Below are positions 1 through 10,057 of a stretch of DNA of 64,000 bases, in pieces (the first letter of the stretch is position 1; every line of letters begins with the position of its first letter). A program made the position numbers and the translations under genes. Under the pieces are notes generated by a model that saw nothing but the letters and a program-made list of their open reading frames with translations, had not been told where the DNA came from and searched no databases. This stretch comes from Chloroflexota bacterium (lineage in GTDB: Bacteria; Chloroflexota; Anaerolineae; Anaerolineales; Anaerolineaceae), in assembly GCA_021372725.1 (NCBI GenBank), contig JAJFTV010000071.1:1-64000 (forward strand). The letters run 5' to 3'.

Positions 1-11
1 GGGGGTAAATA

Positions 12-2696
12 ATGTCTATTCATCCTTTATTTCCCACCTCACCTTACACCATTCTGGATCCTGAATTTCGCTGGTTCCCGGCCGATGAGGCATTAAGGGA
101 ATCCGGCTATGAAAAACTACTCCCGCCGCTGGTTTATAAGATCCGCAAAGAAGTCAAAGTCTGGCGTGATCATCATTATGAGGGCGCCAGCGATACCAGC
201 AAAGCACTCTTGACCTGGTGGTTCAAAACGGAACACATTCTGCCCAAAGCAGATGGCAGTCTGGAGCCCTTCCAATACTATTTCGCCCAACGCGAGGCCG
301 TCGAGACGGTCATTTATCTGTACGAAGTGGCACAGGTTAAAGACAGGTACGACCTGATCCGTTACGATTCATCCGGAGCGGTTTCTACAGGCATGTTTGA
401 AGAAGAATGGCTGCGCCTGGTGATAAAAATGGCCACCGGCAGCGGAAAAACCAAGGTGATGAGCCTTCTGATTACGTGGTGCTATTTTCACCGCCTCTAT
501 GAACCCGATTCGCAGTTGGCCAGCAACTTTCTGCTCATCGCTCCCAACATCATCGTCCTCGACCGTCTGCGCACGGACTTTGACGGGTTGAAAATCTTCT
601 ATAATGATCCTCTTCTACCCGATAACGGTTATGCGGGTCAAAACTGGCAGGACGATTTTCAAATGACTTTGCACATTCAGGATGATGTCTCCATTGTGCG
701 TAAGACAGGCAACCTTTTCCTGACCAACATTCACCGCGTGTATGCCGGTAATGAGGTGGAGCCCAGTTTTGACGATGATAACCTGGAAGATTATTTTCTC
801 GGCAAACACGTGGTTGGCAAAACCAATGATTCTAAAGTGGATCTGGGAACAATTGTACGAGAAATTGATGAGTTGGTGGTGATCAATGACGAAGCCCATC
901 ACATTCACGATCCGCGCCTGGCTTGGTTTAAATCGATTGAAGACATCCATAACCGGCTCAAACAGAAAGATCATTTTCTTTCGTTGCAAATCGATCTGAC
1001 TGCCACGCCCAAACACACCAATGGCGCCATTTTTGTTCAAACCGTGTGCGACTATCCCCTGGTGGAGGCCATCACCCAGAATGTGGTAAAACATCCCGTG
1101 CTACCCGACCTTGCCAGCCGGGCAAAACTAGCCGAACGACAAAGCTCGCGTTATACCGAAAGATATGCCGATTATATTGCCCTGGGCGTGGAAGAGTGGC
1201 GCAAGGTTTACTCAGAGCATGAGAAGCTGGGCAAAAAGGCCGTGCTTTTCATTATGACAGATGACACCAAAAACTGTGATGACGTGTCCGATTATCTGGT
1301 GATGACTTACCCCGAATTCAAAGATGCAGTGTTAACCATCCACACCAACAATAACGGTGAAATTTCTGAATCAGACAGCAAAAAAAGCAAAGAAGAACTG
1401 GAACTGCTGCGCAAAGAATCCAATCAAATTGACAGTTGGGAAAGTCCCTATAAGGTGATTGTGTCGGTCTTAATGTTGAAAGAAGGCTGGGATGTACGGA
1501 ACGTCACTACAATTGTAGGGCTACGAGCTTATGCAGCCAAAAGCAATATCTTGCCAGAACAAACCCTGGGGCGGGGGCTGCGGCGCATGTATCTGGGAGC
1601 CGATGCCACTGAATTTGTGAGCGTGGTTGGCACTGATGCCTTTATGGATTTTGTCGAGTCAATTCAGAGCGAAGGCGTGGAACTGGAGCATAAGCCAATG
1701 GGTGCCGGAACAGCGCCCAAATCACCTATCATCATTGAGGTAGATAACGAGAATACCAAAAAGGATGTGGATAAACTGGATTTTGAAATACCGGTATTAA
1801 CGCCGCGTATTTATCGTGCATACAAGAACCTTGAAGCGTTAAATCCGGCCGCATTTGGAACCCAAAAAATTCCTTTCAAACAGTTCTCTGAAGCGGAAAA
1901 ACGGGAAATTGTTTTTAAAGATATCACCACTGGTGAGATCAACCACACTACTTTGCTCGATTCTGATGCTCTGGCAGATTATCGAAGTGTCATTGGTTAC
2001 TTTACTCAAGTGATCATGAAAGAGTTGCGGCTTGTAAGTGGCTATGATGTTCTTTACAGAATGGTGAAGACATTCATCTCTGAATATCTCTTTAATGTCG
2101 TAGTAAATATTGACGACCTGAATACCCTCCGAAATCTTTCGGAACTTGCAGCCACGAAAACGATCATCGAAACCTTCAAGAAAAAGATCAATGAGCTGAC
2201 CGTCCAGGATAAAGGCAGCGCTGAGATCAAGGATACCATCAAACTCAAGCAAACCCGTCCGTTTGTCGTCAAAGATCAGGGTTTCCTGGTTCCGCAAAAA
2301 AGTCTGTTCAACAAAATCGTTGGCGACAGTCACCTGGAATTATTATTTGCTTCCTTCCTCGAAAAATGCCCGGATGTGATTGCGTATGCCAAAAATTATT
2401 TTTCCGTGCATTTCAGCATTGACTATGTCAATTCAGATGGTGATATATCCAGCTATTATCCGGATTTCTTTGTCAAAACAAGTCCCAGGGATATTGCCAT
2501 TGTAGAAACCAAGGGGCTTGAAGACCTGGATGTGCCTTTGAAAATGGCTCGTCTAAAGCAATGGTGCGTGGATATCAATGCCTCGCAAAAGAAGGTGAGG
2601 TTTGATTTTGTTTTCGTTGAGGAAGAGGAATTTGAGAATTACAAGCCCAACACTTTCGCAGAGTTAGTATATAATTTCAAGAAATATAAGGGCTGA
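12..2696 (+). CDS. Type III restriction-modification system, Res (helicase/nuclease) subunit
   Basis: Superfamily 2 helicase of 894 residues fused to a nuclease-like tail, the layout of type III Res subunits, which translocate on DNA with the Mod methyltransferase and cleave unmodified DNA. Visible motifs are the Walker A ATGSGKTK near residue 143, the DEAH box (NDEAHH) near 293, and an arginine-rich motif VI (QTLGRGLRR) near 517. At the C-terminus YYPDFF (about 815) followed by VETKG (about 832) fits a PD-(D/E)XK nuclease core. The start ATG follows a GGGGG ribosome site at the window edge. The partner mod gene is not in the window and would lie upstream. A solitary Res-like ATPase of another defence system remains possible. 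Confidence 0.85.
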   Translation: MSIHPLFPTSPYTILDPEFRWFPADEALRESGYEKLLPPLVYKIRKEVKVWRDHHYEGASDTSKALLTWWFKTEHILPKADGSLEPFQYYFAQREAVETVIYLYEVAQVKDRYDLIRYDSSGAVSTGMFEEEWLRLVIKMATGSGKTKVMSLLITWCYFHRLYEPDSQLASNFLLIAPNIIVLDRLRTDFDGLKIFYNDPLLPDNGYAGQNWQDDFQMTLHIQDDVSIVRKTGNLFLTNIHRVYAGNEVEPSFDDDNLEDYFLGKHVVGKTNDSKVDLGTIVREIDELVVINDEAHHIHDPRLAWFKSIEDIHNRLKQKDHFLSLQIDLTATPKHTNGAIFVQTVCDYPLVEAITQNVVKHPVLPDLASRAKLAERQSSRYTERYADYIALGVEEWRKVYSEHEKLGKKAVLFIMTDDTKNCDDVSDYLVMTYPEFKDAVLTIHTNNNGEISESDSKKSKEELELLRKESNQIDSWESPYKVIVSVLMLKEGWDVRNVTTIVGLRAYAAKSNILPEQTLGRGLRRMYLGADATEFVSVVGTDAFMDFVESIQSEGVELEHKPMGAGTAPKSPIIIEVDNENTKKDVDKLDFEIPVLTPRIYRAYKNLEALNPAAFGTQKIPFKQFSEAEKREIVFKDITTGEINHTTLLDSDALADYRSVIGYFTQVIMKELRLVSGYDVLYRMVKTFISEYLFNVVVNIDDLNTLRNLSELAATKTIIETFKKKINELTVQDKGSAEIKDTIKLKQTRPFVVKDQGFLVPQKSLFNKIVGDSHLELLFASFLEKCPDVIAYAKNYFSVHFSIDYVNSDGDISSYYPDFFVKTSPRDIAIVETKGLEDLDVPLKMARLKQWCVDINASQKKVRFDFVFVEEEEFENYKPNTFAELVYNFKKYKG

Positions 2697-2736
2697 AATA
2701 TATTTTTATAATATTTATTTGTCTATGGAGGTTTCT

Positions 2737-3657
2737 ATGAAAAAATTACATCTTGCATTAATCATGGCAGTCATGATTTCCGGGCTGTTCATTGGTCAGG
2801 TATCTGCCGCAGCATCACCGTCTGAGGCAGCAAAATCAGTATGCGGTAAAGCCTACACTGTCGTTGGCGGTGATACCCTTACAAAAATTGCTTCCAAATG
2901 TGGAACGACGGTTGAATCTATCCTGGATATGAATCCATCGATCACAGATGTTAATCTGATTTATTCCGGCATGGTGATTAAACTGGCAGGTACTACTTCT
3001 GTATCTCCCAGCAGCAGCAGTACAACTTCTTATTTCGGAAACGCTTATATCACCCTTGCAACAGATTACAGGGAATACCCCGGAGCTTCGATCATTGTAA
3101 GAGCGTATAGCTTTCCAGCAAAAACAACTCTTAAAATAGGTCTTTATCAATATGGATCATCAACTGCCAGGAAGGTCTATGATGTTAAAACCAACTCGGG
3201 CGGATATGCCAATAAGTCTGTCTCAATCCCCCTGTCTGTATCAGATGGGGAGAAATATGTAATTAAGGTTACCACCTCTGGCGAGCAGTATTTTACTTCG
3301 GTTACTTCTTCAATCATTACCATCATCGGTAAGAGTGACGATGACGACGTCATCGATAAAAATTATCCCGATGCTGAGGTGACCCTGTCGAGAAATTCGG
3401 TAAAAGCCGGTGAAACTGTCACAGTCTATGTAAGAGATTTTCCGGAAAATGCATCTATCGATTACTGTGTTCGAAAGGGAAGCAATTCTCCTTGCCAGAG
3501 GGTTTATTATGGCTTCACCGATGGGTATGGTTATGCCCAACTTAACATCACTATACCTTTATCCGCTAAATCAGGTGATTACTGGACCATATTAGTTAAA
3601 ACCCTCTACTTACCTGACAGGGTTTTTGACTTATCGCCCAGGATCACCATAAAATAG
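2737..3657 (+). CDS. Secreted LysM-domain protein
   Basis: A signal peptide (MKKLHLALIMAVM..., cleavage probably after VSAA) is followed by one LysM domain at about residues 36-84, containing YTVVGGDTLTKIA and the closing GMVIKLA; LysM binds peptidoglycan-type glycans. The remaining 220 residues hold two beta-rich, Ig-like-looking modules separated by an Asp-rich linker (DDDDV), consistent with an extracellular wall-attached protein. I chose the ATG at 2737 because GGAGG lies six bases upstream, whereas earlier in-frame TTG (2719) and ATG (2725) codons fall on or before that ribosome site. Function beyond cell-wall attachment is unknown. Confidence 0.8.
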   Translation: MKKLHLALIMAVMISGLFIGQVSAAASPSEAAKSVCGKAYTVVGGDTLTKIASKCGTTVESILDMNPSITDVNLIYSGMVIKLAGTTSVSPSSSSTTSYFGNAYITLATDYREYPGASIIVRAYSFPAKTTLKIGLYQYGSSTARKVYDVKTNSGGYANKSVSIPLSVSDGEKYVIKVTTSGEQYFTSVTSSIITIIGKSDDDDVIDKNYPDAEVTLSRNSVKAGETVTVYVRDFPENASIDYCVRKGSNSPCQRVYYGFTDGYGYAQLNITIPLSAKSGDYWTILVKTLYLPDRVFDLSPRITIK

Positions 3658-3691
3658 ATTTTTTAGGAAGAATATATTTCATCACTCATTG

Positions 3692-3729
3692 CCTGGGGCG
3701 GTCTCAAAAGTGCAGACAGCCAATCCAGG
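3692..3729. terminator. Hairpin downstream of the LysM gene
   Basis: An imperfect inverted repeat GGCGGTCT (3697-3704) with AGACAGCC (3714-3721), loop CAAAAGTGC, enclosed by CCTGG (3692-3696) and CCAGG (3725-3729). No T-tract follows, so it may be a decayed terminator. Its loop and arm resemble the hairpins at 20177 and 62903. Confidence 0.45.
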
Positions 3730-4040
3730 TATGCTCTTTCCCCCGCTTCTACAGCTCAAATCTTGTAGACACGTGAAACGGCGGGATGCTTCCGCCCCTT
3801 TCGTCATTCCGGGTGAAACGAGGAATCCGCCCAGGGGTGTGTTTCCGCACCAAACCTGTTAATCACCGGCTTACGGGCGGATGCTTCGCTCCCGCTCAGC
3901 CTGACACCGGGGGGGATGCGTCTGCCCCTCCGGTGGGGCAGGTGACGGTCGTGAAATTGGCAACGACCTCGTTTTGTGCAAGTTATACAATACCGCCATC
4001 TAAGTAAGAGTATTTATTCAACCCCCCTCAACTATAAGAC
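3730..4040. repeat. Gene-free spacer with degenerate dispersed repeat
   Basis: No convincing gene. The stretch starting at 3803 (GTCATTCCGGGTGAAACG, then GGAATCCGCCC) resembles sequences near 36895 and, inverted, near 36998 in this same window, so it is probably a degraded dispersed repeat. The base composition is also unlike the coding flanks, with C- and G-rich runs around 3920-3945. Confidence 0.45.
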
Positions 4041-4068
4041 TTGACAAATTATCAACGTCTGGTACACT
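4041..4068 (+). promoter_or_regulatory. Probable promoter of carAB
   Basis: TTGACA (4041-4046), a 16-base spacer and TACACT (4063-4068) make a good housekeeping-sigma promoter. Transcription would begin near 4075, leaving a leader of about 85 bases before carA. Confidence 0.6.
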
Positions 4069-4111
4069 TCAGCCCGATGTGTGTGCAAAGATGTCTAGAC
4101 TACTTATTATG

Positions 4112-4144
4112 CCCTCAGCCTTTTGAGCTTGAGGGATTTTTTTT
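4112..4144 (+). terminator. Intrinsic terminator in the carA leader (possible attenuator)
   Basis: CCCTCAGC (4112-4119) pairs with GCTTGAGGG (4127-4135) with one bulged T, and eight T residues follow (4137-4144). It lies between the probable promoter and the carA start at 4160, so transcripts must read through it. A short ATG ORF at 4091 would end inside the loop. Confidence 0.6.
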
Positions 4145-4159
4145 ACTTGGGAGGTACCC

Positions 4160-5329
4160 ATGTACTCGCTAAAACCTGCTGTATTGGTATTGGAAAATGG
4201 TACCGTCTATCATGGCGAAGCATTTGGAGCGGAGACCGATGCGGTCTTTGAGCTGGTTTTCAACACCAGCATGACCGGTTACCAGGAGATCTGTACGGAT
4301 CCATCCTATCGAGGCCAGGGCGTTCTTTTCACCGTCCCGCACGTTGGGAATGTAGGGGTCAATCTTGAAGATATCGAAGCCCGAGTACCGCAGGTTTCCG
4401 CATTGGTGGTTCGATCCATCAGTCACGGCTATTCCAACTGGCGCGCCGATGAAGAACTCTCCACCTGGCTGGCACGATACAATGTGCCGGGCATCTCCGG
4501 GGTGGATACGCGTGCCATCACGCGGGTTCTCAGGCAGGTTGGCACGCTCAAAGCCGCCATTTCGACGCGTGGTACCTCTGAAGAAGAATTGCTGGCCATG
4601 GCCAGAAATTGGCCCGGTTTGGACGGGCGCGATATGGTGACGGAAGTGACCTGCCCCGAGCCCTTCACCTGGACCGGCGATCTGGCAGATCATTGGATTA
4701 CTCAAAGTGGTCACCAGGGTGGTGCTCACCAGGATGGTGCAAAGACCCTCTATCATGTTGTTCTGTTCGACTTTGGCGCAAAGCGCAATATTTTACGGCA
4801 CCTGTCTGCGCGTGGGGCAGAGGTGACCGTCGTACCGGCACATACCACCGCCGAGCAGGTGTTTGCCATGAAGCCGGACGGCGTCATGCTCTCCAACGGG
4901 CCCGGCGATCCGGCCGGTTTACCGTACGCCGCGGAAACAGTCAGGAAAATCATCGAGCGCGACATCCCGGTCTTTGGTATTTGCCTGGGTCACCAGTTGA
5001 TTGCCATGGCGCTGGGCGGTAAAACAGCCCGCCTGAAGTTCGGGCATCACAGCGGCAATCACCCCGTTCAGGACGTGCGAACCAAAAAAGTGTATGTGAC
5101 GGCTCAAAACCACAACTATAGGGTGGTGACTGAATCGCTGGCGGCAGCAGACAGTGAGTATGAAAGTGAGATCACCCATATCAGCCTCAACGACGGCTCG
5201 GTGGAGGGGCTGCGGCTGCTCCACAAACCGGTCTACTGCGTCCAGTTCCACCCGGAGGCTGCGCCGGGGCCGCACGATGCGCATGATCTGTTTGCACCCT
5301 TTTTTACCCTGATGGAAGCAAGCAAATAA
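4160..5329 (+). CDS. carA: Carbamoyl-phosphate synthase small subunit (glutaminase)
   Basis: Hydrolyses glutamine and channels ammonia to CarB for carbamoyl phosphate, the precursor of pyrimidines and arginine. The N-terminal CPSase domain carries [10 protein letters not shown] and [11 protein letters not shown]. The C-terminal class I glutamine amidotransferase domain carries the nucleophile in FGICLGHQ (Cys about 275) and the His/Glu pair in FHPEA (about 364-366). Length of 389 is typical. GGGAGG lies seven bases before the ATG. carB follows 21 bases downstream, so the two form an operon. An oddity is the linker at about residues 184-194, where HQGGA and HQDGA are encoded by an imperfect 15-bp tandem repeat. 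Confidence 0.97.
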   Translation: MYSLKPAVLVLENGTVYHGEAFGAETDAVFELVFNTSMTGYQEICTDPSYRGQGVLFTVPHVGNVGVNLEDIEARVPQVSALVVRSISHGYSNWRADEELSTWLARYNVPGISGVDTRAITRVLRQVGTLKAAISTRGTSEEELLAMARNWPGLDGRDMVTEVTCPEPFTWTGDLADHWITQSGHQGGAHQDGAKTLYHVVLFDFGAKRNILRHLSARGAEVTVVPAHTTAEQVFAMKPDGVMLSNGPGDPAGLPYAAETVRKIIERDIPVFGICLGHQLIAMALGGKTARLKFGHHSGNHPVQDVRTKKVYVTAQNHNYRVVTESLAAADSEYESEITHISLNDGSVEGLRLLHKPVYCVQFHPEAAPGPHDAHDLFAPFFTLMEASK

Positions 5330-5350
5330 GCTGCCTGAGAGGAGATAGTT

Positions 5351-8300
5351 ATGGAAAAATCAACCATTCTGATCCCGGGTTCGGGACCCATCATCATCGG
5401 GCAGGCGGCTGAATTCGATTATTCCGGTACGCAGGCTGTCAAAGCCTTGCGCAGTTTGGGACATCGCATTGTACTGGTCAACAGCAATCCGGCCACCATC
5501 ATGACCGACCCCGAGATCGCCGATGCAACCTATATCGAACCGTTGACGCCGGAAGCGCTGGAAGCCATCATCGAGCTGGAACGTCCCGATTACATGCTGC
5601 CCACCGTGGGCGGGCAGACCGGCCTTAACCTGGCTCTGGAGCTTTCGGAGCGGGGAGTACTTGAGCGATACGGTGTGAAGCTGATCGGCGCGACACTGGA
5701 AGCCATCAAAGCTGCCGAAGACCGCTTTTCTTTTCGTGAAACCATGCTGCGGAACGGCATTCCCATCCCGGAAGGATGCCCTGCTCATTCTCTAACCGAA
5801 GCGCAGGTTGTGGCCGAAATAGCCGGCTACCCGCTGCTCGTGCGGGCGTCCTTTGCCCTGGGTGGAAGTGGGGCATCGTGGGTGAAAAGCCCCGACCAAC
5901 TGGAGGAAGCGGTCCGCAAGGCGGTGGCAGTCTCGCCCATCCACCAGGCCTGGGTTGAAAAATCGGTCCTGGGCTGGAAGGAATTTGAGCTGGAAGTGAT
6001 GCGTGATCGCAGCGATAATTTTGTGGTGGTTTGCTCCATTGAAAATCTGGATGCCATGGGCATCCACACCGGTGACAGCATCACGGTTGCTCCTGCCCAA
6101 ACGCTGACCGACCGCGAATACCAGAACATGCGCGACCTGGCCCGGCGGGTGATGTCGGCCGTGGGCGTTGAAACCGGTGGAGCCAACGTGCAGTTCGCAG
6201 TCAACCCGGAAGACGGCCGTATTCTGGTGATCGAGATGAACCCGCGCGTCAGCCGGTCCTCTGCGCTGGCCAGTAAAGCCACCGGCTTTCCAATTGCCAA
6301 GATTGCAGCCCTGGTGGCAGCCGGATACACGCTCGACCAGATCACCAATGACATTACCGGGCAAACCAAAGCAGCCTTTGAACCGTCCATCGACTATGTG
6401 GTGGTGAAGATTCCGCGCTGGACATTCGAAAAATTCCCCGGCGTCGACCCGTTGCTAGGGCCGCAGATGAAATCGGTGGGGGAGGTGCTGGCTCTCGGCA
6501 GGACGTTTCCTGAGGCTCTGCTGAAAGCCGTCCAGTCGCTTGAGATCGGCATCGATTTTCTGGACGGCTCAGGGCCTTCCCGCCCGGCAGTCAAGGTACC
6601 GGACGTGGAGGATGTGCGGAAACCGACCAGCATGCGCCTGTTTGAGGTTTATCAGGCGTTGAAAGCGGACATACCGGTACAGCAAATTGCCGAAAGCTCG
6701 GGCTTTGATCCCTGGTTCCTGGGCCAGTTGCAGGAAATTGCCTGCCTGGAGGGTGAAATCAGGAATCAAGCTGAGGGTTTACAGGACGGAAGCTCGCTGC
6801 CGGTTGATATTCTACGCAAAGCCAAACGATCCGGTTTTGCCGATTCCTATCTGGCACGCATTTGGAACAGGAGCGCAGAGGAAATCCGCAAGATTCGCCT
6901 GCAAGCCGGAGTGAAAACCACTTTTCTACGCGTGGATACCTGTGCGGCGGAATTTGAATCTCAAACGCCTTATCTGTACAGCTCGTATGAAGACGAAGAC
7001 GAAGCGCGGCCGGAGAATCGCAAAAAGATCCTCATCCTGGGCGGAGGACCGAACCGGATTGGGCAGGGTATCGAGTTTGATTACTGCTGCTGCCAGGCTG
7101 CCTTTGCGTTGAAGGGTATGGGTTATGAGACGATTATGTTGAACTGCAATCCTGAAACCGTCTCGACTGATTACGACACCGCCGACCGGCTTTATTTCGA
7201 ACCTCTTACACTGGAGCATGTTCTGAATGTGGTTGATTGTGAGCAGCCGGATGGGGTCATCGTCCAGTTTGGAGGTCAAACACCGCTCAACCTGGCCGCA
7301 AGCCTGCAGCGGGCGGGCGTACCCATCCTGGGTACGTCGCCGGAAGCGATTGCGCTGGCCGAAGACCGCGAGCAATTTGCCGATCTGTTGCAACGGCTGG
7401 GGATCCCGCAGGCAGAAAACGGAATTGCCCACAACATGGAGGAAGCCTACGCCATTGCCCGTCACATCGGATATCCGGTACTGGTGCGCCCGTCATTTGT
7501 GTTGGGCGGCCGGGCCATGGCCATCGTTGGTGATGAAAAGGACCTGGGCGAAGTGTTGACTGCGGCCGTGGAGGCCGCTCCCGGGCAGACCATCCTGGTG
7601 GATCGTTTCCTGGATGATTCGTACGAAATCGATGTCGATGCGCTGTGTGACGGGAAGCAGGTGGTGATTGGTGCGATGATGCAGCATATCGAGGAAGCCG
7701 GTATCCATTCCGGCGATTCGGCCTGTGTACTGCCACCCTATAAAATCAGCGACTACCACATGGGCGTCATGCGTGATTACACCGAACAACTGGGGCTGGC
7801 TCTGGGAGTAATCGGGCTGATGAATGTACAGTACGCCATCAAGGATGATATCGTCTACGTTATCGAGGCCAATCCGCGTGCTTCACGGACGGTGCCTTTT
7901 GCCAGCAAGGCTACTGCAGCGCCCCTGGCCCGCCTGGCTTCACAGATCATGACCGGCAAATCACTGGTTGAACTGGGGTTCACCTCGGAGCCGCGCCTGG
8001 ACGGCTTTTTTGTCAAAGAAGCGGTTTTATCGTTCAACAAACTGCCGGGAACGGACCCCCGCCTGGGGCCGGAAATGCACTCCACCGGTGAGGTAATGGG
8101 GCATGCCGCTCATTTTGGGCATGCTTTCGCCAAAAGCCAGTTGGCAGCCGGACAGGGTTTGCCGCTCAGCGGTTCGGTGCTGATCTCCGTCAATGATTTT
8201 GATAAAGGCGCCGCTCTGAAAATTGCCCGTGATTTGCACCGGCTTGGGTTTAAGATTTATGCCACCCCCGGTACTTCATCATTCTTTAACAAGGCAGATG

Positions 8301-8575
8301 TACCCTGCACGCCGGTCAATCCGATGCACCTTGGCTCACCCCACACCGTTGATCTCATCCGCTCGGGAGGTGTCGATCTCATCATCAACACGCCTTTCGG
8401 TACCCGCGCACACACGGATGGAATGGAAATTCGTGCGGCGGCAATTTTGATGAATATACCTCTCATTACCACGTTGTCGGCGGCCTCTGCCTCCGTTGCA
8501 GGCATCCGTGCCTTGAGAGAAAAAGGGCTGCGTTATCGCAGTCTGCAGGAACATTATCGCCTGATGGGAAAATAA
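5351..8575 (+). CDS. carB: Carbamoyl-phosphate synthase large subunit
   Basis: Synthesises carbamoyl phosphate from bicarbonate, CarA-derived ammonia and two ATP. The 1,074 residues show the classic duplication. Each half has a preATP-grasp start ([19 protein letters not shown] at the N-terminus; [17 protein letters not shown] near 560) and an ATP-grasp core ([28 protein letters not shown]). An oligomerisation segment lies between the halves, and an MGS-like allosteric domain occupies roughly the last 140 residues. A GGAG-type site precedes the ATG, 21 bases after carA. No truncation is seen. Confidence 0.97.
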   Translation: MEKSTILIPGSGPIIIGQAAEFDYSGTQAVKALRSLGHRIVLVNSNPATIMTDPEIADATYIEPLTPEALEAIIELERPDYMLPTVGGQTGLNLALELSERGVLERYGVKLIGATLEAIKAAEDRFSFRETMLRNGIPIPEGCPAHSLTEAQVVAEIAGYPLLVRASFALGGSGASWVKSPDQLEEAVRKAVAVSPIHQAWVEKSVLGWKEFELEVMRDRSDNFVVVCSIENLDAMGIHTGDSITVAPAQTLTDREYQNMRDLARRVMSAVGVETGGANVQFAVNPEDGRILVIEMNPRVSRSSALASKATGFPIAKIAALVAAGYTLDQITNDITGQTKAAFEPSIDYVVVKIPRWTFEKFPGVDPLLGPQMKSVGEVLALGRTFPEALLKAVQSLEIGIDFLDGSGPSRPAVKVPDVEDVRKPTSMRLFEVYQALKADIPVQQIAESSGFDPWFLGQLQEIACLEGEIRNQAEGLQDGSSLPVDILRKAKRSGFADSYLARIWNRSAEEIRKIRLQAGVKTTFLRVDTCAAEFESQTPYLYSSYEDEDEARPENRKKILILGGGPNRIGQGIEFDYCCCQAAFALKGMGYETIMLNCNPETVSTDYDTADRLYFEPLTLEHVLNVVDCEQPDGVIVQFGGQTPLNLAASLQRAGVPILGTSPEAIALAEDREQFADLLQRLGIPQAENGIAHNMEEAYAIARHIGYPVLVRPSFVLGGRAMAIVGDEKDLGEVLTAAVEAAPGQTILVDRFLDDSYEIDVDALCDGKQVVIGAMMQHIEEAGIHSGDSACVLPPYKISDYHMGVMRDYTEQLGLALGVIGLMNVQYAIKDDIVYVIEANPRASRTVPFASKATAAPLARLASQIMTGKSLVELGFTSEPRLDGFFVKEAVLSFNKLPGTDPRLGPEMHSTGEVMGHAAHFGHAFAKSQLAAGQGLPLSGSVLISVNDFDKGAALKIARDLHRLGFKIYATPGTSSFFNKADVPCTPVNPMHLGSPHTVDLIRSGGVDLIINTPFGTRAHTDGMEIRAAAILMNIPLITTLSAASASVAGIRALREKGLRYRSLQEHYRLMGK

Positions 8576-8592
8576 CGTGGTACGATACGTAT

Positions 8593-9813
8593 ATGGAATC
8601 AATACAGACAATCTTTCGCATCGGGCATGGCCCATCCAGCAGCCATACCATGGCACCTCGCAAGGCCGCCCAGCGTTTTGCTTCCAAATATCCGGCGAAC
8701 AGCTACCAGGTTATTTTGTACGGGAGTCTGGCGGCCTCAGGTAAAGGTCATCTCACCGATGTGGCAATCGAGCAGGCATTATCTCCCGCTGCGGTTGAAA
8801 TACTCTGGCATCCTGAAGTAGTGCTGCCGGTACATCCCAATGCCATGCGCATGTTGGCGTTGAATTCTGAAGGGGGAGTGCTGGCCGAGCAACTGGTTTA
8901 CAGCATCGGCGGCGGGGAGATCCTTGAAGACGGGCAGCAGGAAGAACATCCAAAGATCTACCCGCTGACCACCATGACCGAAATCCTGGCCTATTGTGAG
9001 CAGAACGGCCTTACATTCTGGGAATATGTACAGGACTGCGAAGGAGATTCCCTCTGGCCATTCCTCAAAGAAGTCTGGGAAAAAATGAGCGATGCGGTCC
9101 AACGCGGACTTTCCAGCGAAGGCGTGCTGCCGGGAGGTCTGGGACTGGCCCGCAAGGCCTCGTCGATTTACCGCAAAACCCGCATGGGTGGAAAACACAT
9201 TCAGCAATCCGGGTTGCTGTCAGCCTATGCACTGGCTGTCGCAGAAGAAAATGCAGCCGGCGGCCTGATCGTCTCGGCGCCCACCTGCGGAGCCAGCGGT
9301 GTGATCCCTTCGGTATTGCGGTATACACAGGAAATGCTTTCCTCTTCGGATGAGGTAGTTTTGCGCGCCCTGGCGACTGCCGGGCTGATCGGAAATTTGA
9401 TCAAAACCAATGCCTCCATCTCGGGAGCCCGGGTGGGATGCCAGGGTGAAATCGGCGCAGCCTGTGCCATGGCTTCCGGCGCTGCCGCGCAAATGTTGGG
9501 CGGCACCATCCGCCAGGTGGAGTATGCTGCCGAAATGGGACTGGAGCATTTTCTCGGCCTGACCTGTGACCCGGTAAAAGGCCTGGTGCAGATCCCCTGC
9601 ATTGAACGGAACGCATTTGCTGCCACGCGCGCCGTGCACAGCGCCGATTATGCACTTTTCACGGATGGCACTCATCGGGTGACATTTGATGAGGTGGTGG
9701 CGGTGATGAATCAAACCGGGCATGACCTGCCCTCCCTTTACAGGGAAACAGCCGGCGGTGGTCTGGCAGAGATCGTTCGCATGCGCCCGCAAAACCCGCA
9801 GACGAATTCATAA
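8593..9813 (+). CDS. L-serine ammonia-lyase, iron-sulfur dependent, single chain
   Basis: Deaminates L-serine to pyruvate and ammonia using a [4Fe-4S] cluster, an oxygen-sensitive enzyme typical of anaerobes. The N-terminal beta domain carries GHGPSSSHTM, the family signature. The C-terminal alpha domain carries APTCGASGVIPS, GCQGEIGAAC and GLTCDPVKG...IPC; cysteines near 291, 325 and 336 are the probable cluster ligands. At 406 residues it is shorter than the about 455-residue Escherichia coli SdaA, mainly in the N-terminal half. It starts 17 bases after carB and may be co-transcribed, although no pathway link is obvious. Confidence 0.9.
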   Translation: MESIQTIFRIGHGPSSSHTMAPRKAAQRFASKYPANSYQVILYGSLAASGKGHLTDVAIEQALSPAAVEILWHPEVVLPVHPNAMRMLALNSEGGVLAEQLVYSIGGGEILEDGQQEEHPKIYPLTTMTEILAYCEQNGLTFWEYVQDCEGDSLWPFLKEVWEKMSDAVQRGLSSEGVLPGGLGLARKASSIYRKTRMGGKHIQQSGLLSAYALAVAEENAAGGLIVSAPTCGASGVIPSVLRYTQEMLSSSDEVVLRALATAGLIGNLIKTNASISGARVGCQGEIGAACAMASGAAAQMLGGTIRQVEYAAEMGLEHFLGLTCDPVKGLVQIPCIERNAFAATRAVHSADYALFTDGTHRVTFDEVVAVMNQTGHDLPSLYRETAGGGLAEIVRMRPQNPQTNS

Positions 9814-10057
9814 AGGAGTAAATCCCTAATGAATTCTTTTCATCATTTCCCATAGTATTGACCCATCCTCCTGTCCCTTCCCATTTTTGGGAAAGTTATT
9901 CTCATCTGACATTTTCATTTTTACGATTTCACCAGTAAAATAAAGTAGGAATCTCAAGCACTTCAAGGTGGCCAGCCATGCATATCCTGGCCTATGCGGC
10001 GGGTGTTCCAGGCCGGGCTGCCGGCGAAGAGATAAGATTCCGGCGGAGGAAAATTGG
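9814..10057. other. Spacer with a ribosome-site/mini-ORF
   Basis: Directly after the serine dehydratase stop there is AAGGAG and, ten bases later, an ATG opening an eight-codon ORF (9829-9855). It may be a chance or vestigial start. No terminator or promoter stands out in the remainder. Confidence 0.3.

Noticed and set aside
4609-5022. 137-codon plus frame inside carA
   Set aside because: Out-of-frame shadow within a fully conserved carA gene.
9829-9855. Eight-codon ORF behind AAGGAG after serine dehydratase
   Set aside because: No downstream gene is placed to be controlled by it closely and no hairpin follows; probably chance or a vestige.
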